From Rhizobium sp. BK376 (lineage in GTDB: Bacteria > Pseudomonadota > Alphaproteobacteria > Rhizobiales > Rhizobiaceae): 44,687 bases of DNA. Within the stretch, counting starts at the first letter, position 1; every line of letters starts with the position of its first letter. Positions 41,539-44,687 of the stretch are shown piece by piece. The position numbers and the translations under genes are program-made. The stretch is from positions 1 to 44,687 of the forward strand of contig NZ_SLZG01000033.1 in the NCBI RefSeq assembly GCF_004341625.1, given 5' to 3'. Below the pieces are notes generated by a model. It was given only the letters and a program-made list of their open reading frames with translations. It had not been told where the DNA came from and made no database searches.

Positions 41539-42873
41539 ATGAGACTTACCAGAAAGCAGTTTGGTCTCGGAATGATCGCTGCCGGGATGGGGGCGGGAAT
41601 GAGTGTAAGAACGACCACTGCCGAAGCCCAGGGGGTTGCTCGGCAATCAACCAACCTGCCAACAACCCCCTTAGCGCCTCATCAAACGAGCTATTTCTTC
41701 AAGAACTCCGCCTTCGAGTTCGTGCTTCTGACCAGCCTCGGGCGCGCCTATCACCAGGGCGGAAACGTCGGCAAGGTGCTCTATCTCATCAAGCAAATCG
41801 AGGACGGCAACTTCGAGAGCGCGTACCAGGCTATGATCGCGGCGGGAGATGAAGCCCGCGCCTTGGCCGAGGATTCGGAAAAAGGGGGACATGTCGAAAG
41901 CGCCCGGCAAGCGTATCTTTGGGCGCAGAACTACTATGACAGCGCCACCTATTTCGCGGACGGCACAGGCGATCCGACACGTATCACGACTGCATGGCAC
42001 TTGATGGACGATTGCTGGCTAACGTCGATCTCTCTTTTCGATCCGCCGATCGAACAGGTTAGTATTCCATATGAAGGCATCGCTCTGCGCGGGTTCTATT
42101 TTCGTGGAAAGAGCAGCCGCGAGAAGCGCCCGCTGCTGATCCTTGTCAATGGAAGCGATGGCTCCGCTCTCGACATGTGGATGCTTGGAGCGGCCGGAGC
42201 GACAGTCCGGGGCTACGACTGCCTGACTTTCGATGGGCCTGGGCAAGGCTACGCGCTGTGGAAGCAGGGCTTGAGCTTCCGGCCGGATTGGGAACATGTC
42301 CTCACCCCAGTCGTCGACTTTGCGCTCAGCCGTGACGGCGTCGATCCGAAGAGGATCGCTGTTCAGGGCATCAGCCAGGGTGGATACTGGGTGCCGCGCG
42401 CGGTCGCTTTTGAAAAAAGGATCGCAGCCGCCATCGCTGATCCGGGCGTCATCGACGTTTCCGCTTCATGGACTGCCACTTTGCCGCCGCCGATGATGGA
42501 ACTCCTGAAGGCTGGGCGCAAGGATGAGTTCGATGGCTACATGAACAGGATGCTGGACCCGGCGACCAAGAATTCCCTGGCCTTCCGCATGCGGCCCTAT
42601 GGGTCGACATCGTACTTCGACGTTTTCAAAGCGACGATGGAATATGATCTCACTGAGGTGATCGGAAAGATTGAATGCCCGATGCTGATCACCGAGCCAG
42701 CTAACGAGGCGTTCTGGCCCGGGCAGTCGCGTCGGCTCTACGATCTCCTGACTTGCCCCAAGACACTGGTCCCATTCTCGGCATCCGATGGGGCGGATCT
42801 ACACTGCGAGCCAGCAGGATACGGGCTGAGAGACCTGCGTGTGTTTAACTGGCTAGACGAGACCCTAGCGTGA
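41539..42873 (+). CDS. Exported alpha/beta hydrolase of the dihydroxypseudooxynicotine-hydrolase type
   Basis: The product has 444 residues. A Tat-like or Sec signal (MRLTRKQFGLGMIAAGMGAG, with an Arg-Lys instead of Arg-Arg pair) precedes an all-helical N-terminal cap and then an alpha/beta hydrolase core. That core has oxyanion segment ILVNGSDGSALDMW, nucleophile Ser279 in AVQGISQGGYW, and a C-terminal His in ADLHCEP. The two-domain layout with LFDPPIEQVSIPYEGIALRG matches the C-C-bond hydrolases of the 2,6-dihydroxypseudooxynicotine hydrolase group. GGGGG stands upstream of ATG. Substrate unknown. Confidence 0.82.
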   Translation: MRLTRKQFGLGMIAAGMGAGMSVRTTTAEAQGVARQSTNLPTTPLAPHQTSYFFKNSAFEFVLLTSLGRAYHQGGNVGKVLYLIKQIEDGNFESAYQAMIAAGDEARALAEDSEKGGHVESARQAYLWAQNYYDSATYFADGTGDPTRITTAWHLMDDCWLTSISLFDPPIEQVSIPYEGIALRGFYFRGKSSREKRPLLILVNGSDGSALDMWMLGAAGATVRGYDCLTFDGPGQGYALWKQGLSFRPDWEHVLTPVVDFALSRDGVDPKRIAVQGISQGGYWVPRAVAFEKRIAAAIADPGVIDVSASWTATLPPPMMELLKAGRKDEFDGYMNRMLDPATKNSLAFRMRPYGSTSYFDVFKATMEYDLTEVIGKIECPMLITEPANEAFWPGQSRRLYDLLTCPKTLVPFSASDGADLHCEPAGYGLRDLRVFNWLDETLA

Positions 42874-42953
42874 CACACTCTCGTAATGGATCAGTTCCTT
42901 TAGGGCGCGCTTCAGCACCCTCCGCTGTTGACGCGATATTGCCGGAATAGTCT

Positions 42954-43460
42954 TTATGTTTTGCTCTGCGCGAGTATGTCAATTCGTTCACAGAATTCGG
43001 TCTTTGCGTGGGAATACGAAAGGGTGTCCGATACAAAGCGCTTCGCCAGTTCGCGTTTTAACACTTCGTAAGCGCGCGCCTCGTCCGGATGCGATCTGAG
43101 GTAGTTCCTAAAACGCAGATGCCTTTCGATGTCCGGGTGGCTCTCTACCCACATGTGAACATGATGGGTACGTGGATTGCCCTTTCGGTAATAGTGGCGT
43201 CCAGGAATGCCTCCATCGGCGCGATACTCATAGCCCAATTCCTGCATTGCCTCGGCGCAGGCACGGCCGCATTCATCATCCTCAAGCGCGACGAGAATGT
43301 CGATGATTGGCTTAGCGGCGATACCCGCAATGGACGTACTGCCGATATGGTGGATTGCCTTGAACCATAGCTGATTCACTCTCTCCATAGCGACTCGTTC
43401 CGCTTGAAACAGAGCGGCCCAGTTCGCGTCATGCGGAGCGAGAACTATCGGAGATTTCAC
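42954..43460 (-). CDS. GrpB-family nucleotidyltransferase-fold protein
   Basis: The product has 168 residues. IVLAPHDANWAALFQAERVA, then AIHHIGSTSIAGIAAKPIID (GS and D-x-D of the nucleotidyltransferase fold: IGSTS...IDILV) and THHVHMWVESHPDIERHLRF are diagnostic of GrpB. The family has a nucleotidyltransferase-like fold with mostly unknown substrates, and is sometimes fused to dephospho-CoA kinase. GTG is the start. It converges on the alpha/beta hydrolase gene with an 80-bp gap. Confidence 0.85.
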   Translation of the reverse strand: MKSPIVLAPHDANWAALFQAERVAMERVNQLWFKAIHHIGSTSIAGIAAKPIIDILVALEDDECGRACAEAMQELGYEYRADGGIPGRHYYRKGNPRTHHVHMWVESHPDIERHLRFRNYLRSHPDEARAYEVLKRELAKRFVSDTLSYSHAKTEFCERIDILAQSKT

Positions 43461-43574
43461 TTACATCAGATAACCAGCATGCGTGAAAATTTTGCGACAT
43501 TGCGTTAGCTTAGCTGCTTTGGAGCCCTGACCGCTTTTAGTGCCGAAAGCGGTCAGGAATGGAGGCGAAAGGTG

Positions 43575-44109
43575 ATGCAGACAGTGAGCTTTGATAGTTC
43601 TATTCGCCTGTACACCGAACACCTCGTGCTGCGTGCAACGGCCCCAGCCGATGTCGAACGCGCGATTGAGATCAGATCCAATCACGAGGTCGCCCGCAAT
43701 CTCGCGTCGGCAACAATCCCGCCTGACATCGCGAAAATGACCAACTGGTTCGCGGGTCACGCCGAGGAGTGGCGCACGGGATCCGCCTATCGGCTGGCTA
43801 TTATTCTTGATGGCCATTTGATCGGCATCTGTGACGTCTTCGACGTATCCGAACGACAGGGCGAAATCGGCTATTGGCTCGATGAAGAAGTATGGGGACG
43901 CGGGTTTGGCCAGGGGGCTGCAGAGCGGCTAGTCCGGTTCGCTGTCGGATGTCGGCCTGACCTCTTTGCGAGCTGGGTGTGCGGACGACAACGTCGCTTC
44001 GGCGGCGATCCTTACGCGCCTCAGCTTCACCCGCCTGGAGGATGTTCGGATTTTTTCGAGATCCAGGGGTGAGGAGATCATCCAGCGACGTTTTCGACTT
44101 GCTGTCTGA
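43575..44109 (+). pseudogene. GNAT N-acetyltransferase, frameshifted near its end
   Basis: The first frame reads LYTEHLVLRATAPADVERAI, then IGICDVFDVSERQGEIGYWL and GRGFGQGAAERLVRFA, the acetyl-CoA binding motif of RimJ/RimL-type acetyltransferases. At 43981-43986 the frame changes: the expected end (DNVASAAILTRLSFTRLEDV, then RIFSRSRGEEIIQRRFRLAV) follows only after one extra base. ATG 43575 has GGAGG upstream. As given the protein would end with a false 30-residue tail. An assembly error is possible. Confidence 0.75.
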
Positions 44110-44162
44110 CCGCCGTGGCCGTTCTTCTCAAGCTCTTGTGGTGCCGTTGCCCTGCGGCGACG

Positions 44163-44496
44163 ACTTGAGCAGTCTTTCTGCACAGTGCCAGCAAAGCTGC
44201 CGTGCGTGCAATTTGCGCGCAGTTGGACGATGGAGCTTAAGGACCGCAACATTCGGGTCAATGTGATCAGTCCGGGAGCGATTGATACACCGTTCACGCA
44301 GCCGGCACCATCGGGGCCCCGCCCGTGCCGTTACGTGCCAAGCACCGCAGGAATGGAAGGATGCCACGGCCACCATGGTGCCGTTGGGCGTTTCGGGCGC
44401 CCTGGGGAGATCGCGACGGCGGCGCTCTTCCTGGCGTCCGAGGACTCCAGCTTCATAACGGGCGTCGATCTTTGCGTCGACGGTGAGCTAACGTAG
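44163..44496 (+). pseudogene. Decayed SDR gene, C-terminal half
   Basis: The frame SASKAAVR (44184-44207), then FARSWTMELKDRNIRVNVIS (another frame) and ATAALFLASEDSSFITGVDL form a classical SDR end. The catalytic Tyr of YSASK reads His (CAC). One base extra lies between VR and FARSW. The middle (PRPCRYVPSTAGMEGCHGHH) is not SDR-like. The first half of the gene is absent. Confidence 0.75.
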
Positions 44497-44596
44497 GTTT
44501 GATCAGAGTTGTCGGTTGCGAATGGCCACTGAAGGCAATATGTGCGAAAGATGGCGCCTGGAGTTCCTGTGGCAGCGGAACATCGGTTACCGCTAA

Positions 44597-44687
44597 GAGC
44601 CTGACCGAAAAAGAGTTGAGTGATTTCAGTAGGATGTGATTCCGTCGGATTTGTTCAAGATTCGAAGGAGTTCACGATGGCCTGGAC
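44597..44687 (+). mobile_element. Left end of an IS5-type insertion sequence (partial)
   Basis: GAGCCTGACCGAAAAAGAG starts a terminal region typical of IS5/IS427-group ends ('GAGCCTGTC...'), preceded by CTAA that fits the short YTAR target. A transposase start follows 80 bp further. The element runs off the window, so its right repeat and target duplication cannot be seen. Confidence 0.6.
44677..44687 (+). CDS. Start of a transposase gene (partial)
   Basis: AAGGAG lies before ATG GCC TGG AC, the first residues Met-Ala-Trp-Thr seen in many IS5-group transposases of rhizobia. Only these codons are inside the window, so the identification leans on the terminal repeat. Confidence 0.5.

Noticed and set aside
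1..44687. CRISPR arrays, tRNA and rRNA genes, prophage modules
   Set aside because: I saw no regularly spaced repeats, no tRNA-like cloverleaf end, no rRNA core sequence and no phage structural genes.

Overview
The window looks like chromosome or large-replicon DNA of a Rhizobiaceae member, most likely Rhizobium sensu lato. This rests on high GC, dense coding, and typical alphaproteobacterial families: DUF1236, BA14K, a GreA-type factor, a tripartite tricarboxylate transporter (TTT), DUF3422 and a small S21 paralogue. It holds about 50 genes and no tRNA, rRNA or CRISPR array that I can see.

Layout. 1-3.2 kb: end of a chemotaxis receptor, a cation/proton antiporter fused to tandem universal-stress domains, and a DUF1236 protein. 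3.5-5.1 kb: an ArsR-AHSA1-GST operon behind a perfect 26-bp dyad; its middle gene is frameshifted. 5.2-5.7 kb: a greA-type gene. 5.9-16.1 kb: a catabolic block with a flavin reductase, an FAD oxidoreductase, a LacI regulator, a complete TctCBA importer, a GntR regulator, a class V aminotransferase and a DenD-like dehydrogenase. It suggests import and oxidation of an unidentified hydroxy- or amino-carboxylate. 16.2-18.0 kb: a divergent SDR/AraC pair. 18.0-21.4 kb: a five-gene operon (EF-hand protein, secreted protein, ECF sigma factor, probable anti-sigma factor, Spy/CpxP-like protein), opposed by an EF-hand lipoprotein and a BA14K protein. 21.5-23.6 kb: a large SPFH (flotillin-like) protein.

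23.6-31 kb: remnants of a PIN toxin and of a Dpp/Opp permease, then a proline-racemase-family enzyme with an unusual Ser/Thr active-site pair, an MscS-like channel, DUF3422, DUF2026, a small orphan, and a free-standing alanyl-tRNA-synthetase-like catalytic core with a small Cys/His protein beside it. 31.3-35.1 kb: an Fsr-like MFS exporter and a run of very small genes, including an S21 paralogue. 35.2-37.5 kb: a second divergent AraC/SDR pair and a YceI fragment. 37.9-43.5 kb: two coupled small orphans, a third AraC regulator, DJ-1/PfpI, ASCH, alpha/beta hydrolase and GrpB proteins. 43.6-44.7 kb: a frameshifted GNAT gene, a decayed SDR and the left end of an IS5-type element, so this end is eroding.

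The best candidates for undescribed biology are the AlaRS-like core (no tRNA-binding or editing domains, start out of frame, recoded heptapeptide repeat), the EF-hand/ECF sigma operon, and the TTT-aminotransferase-DenD catabolic block with its tandem LacI-type operators. Several genes carry single-base frameshifts; these could be true decay or assembly errors, and sequence alone does not decide.
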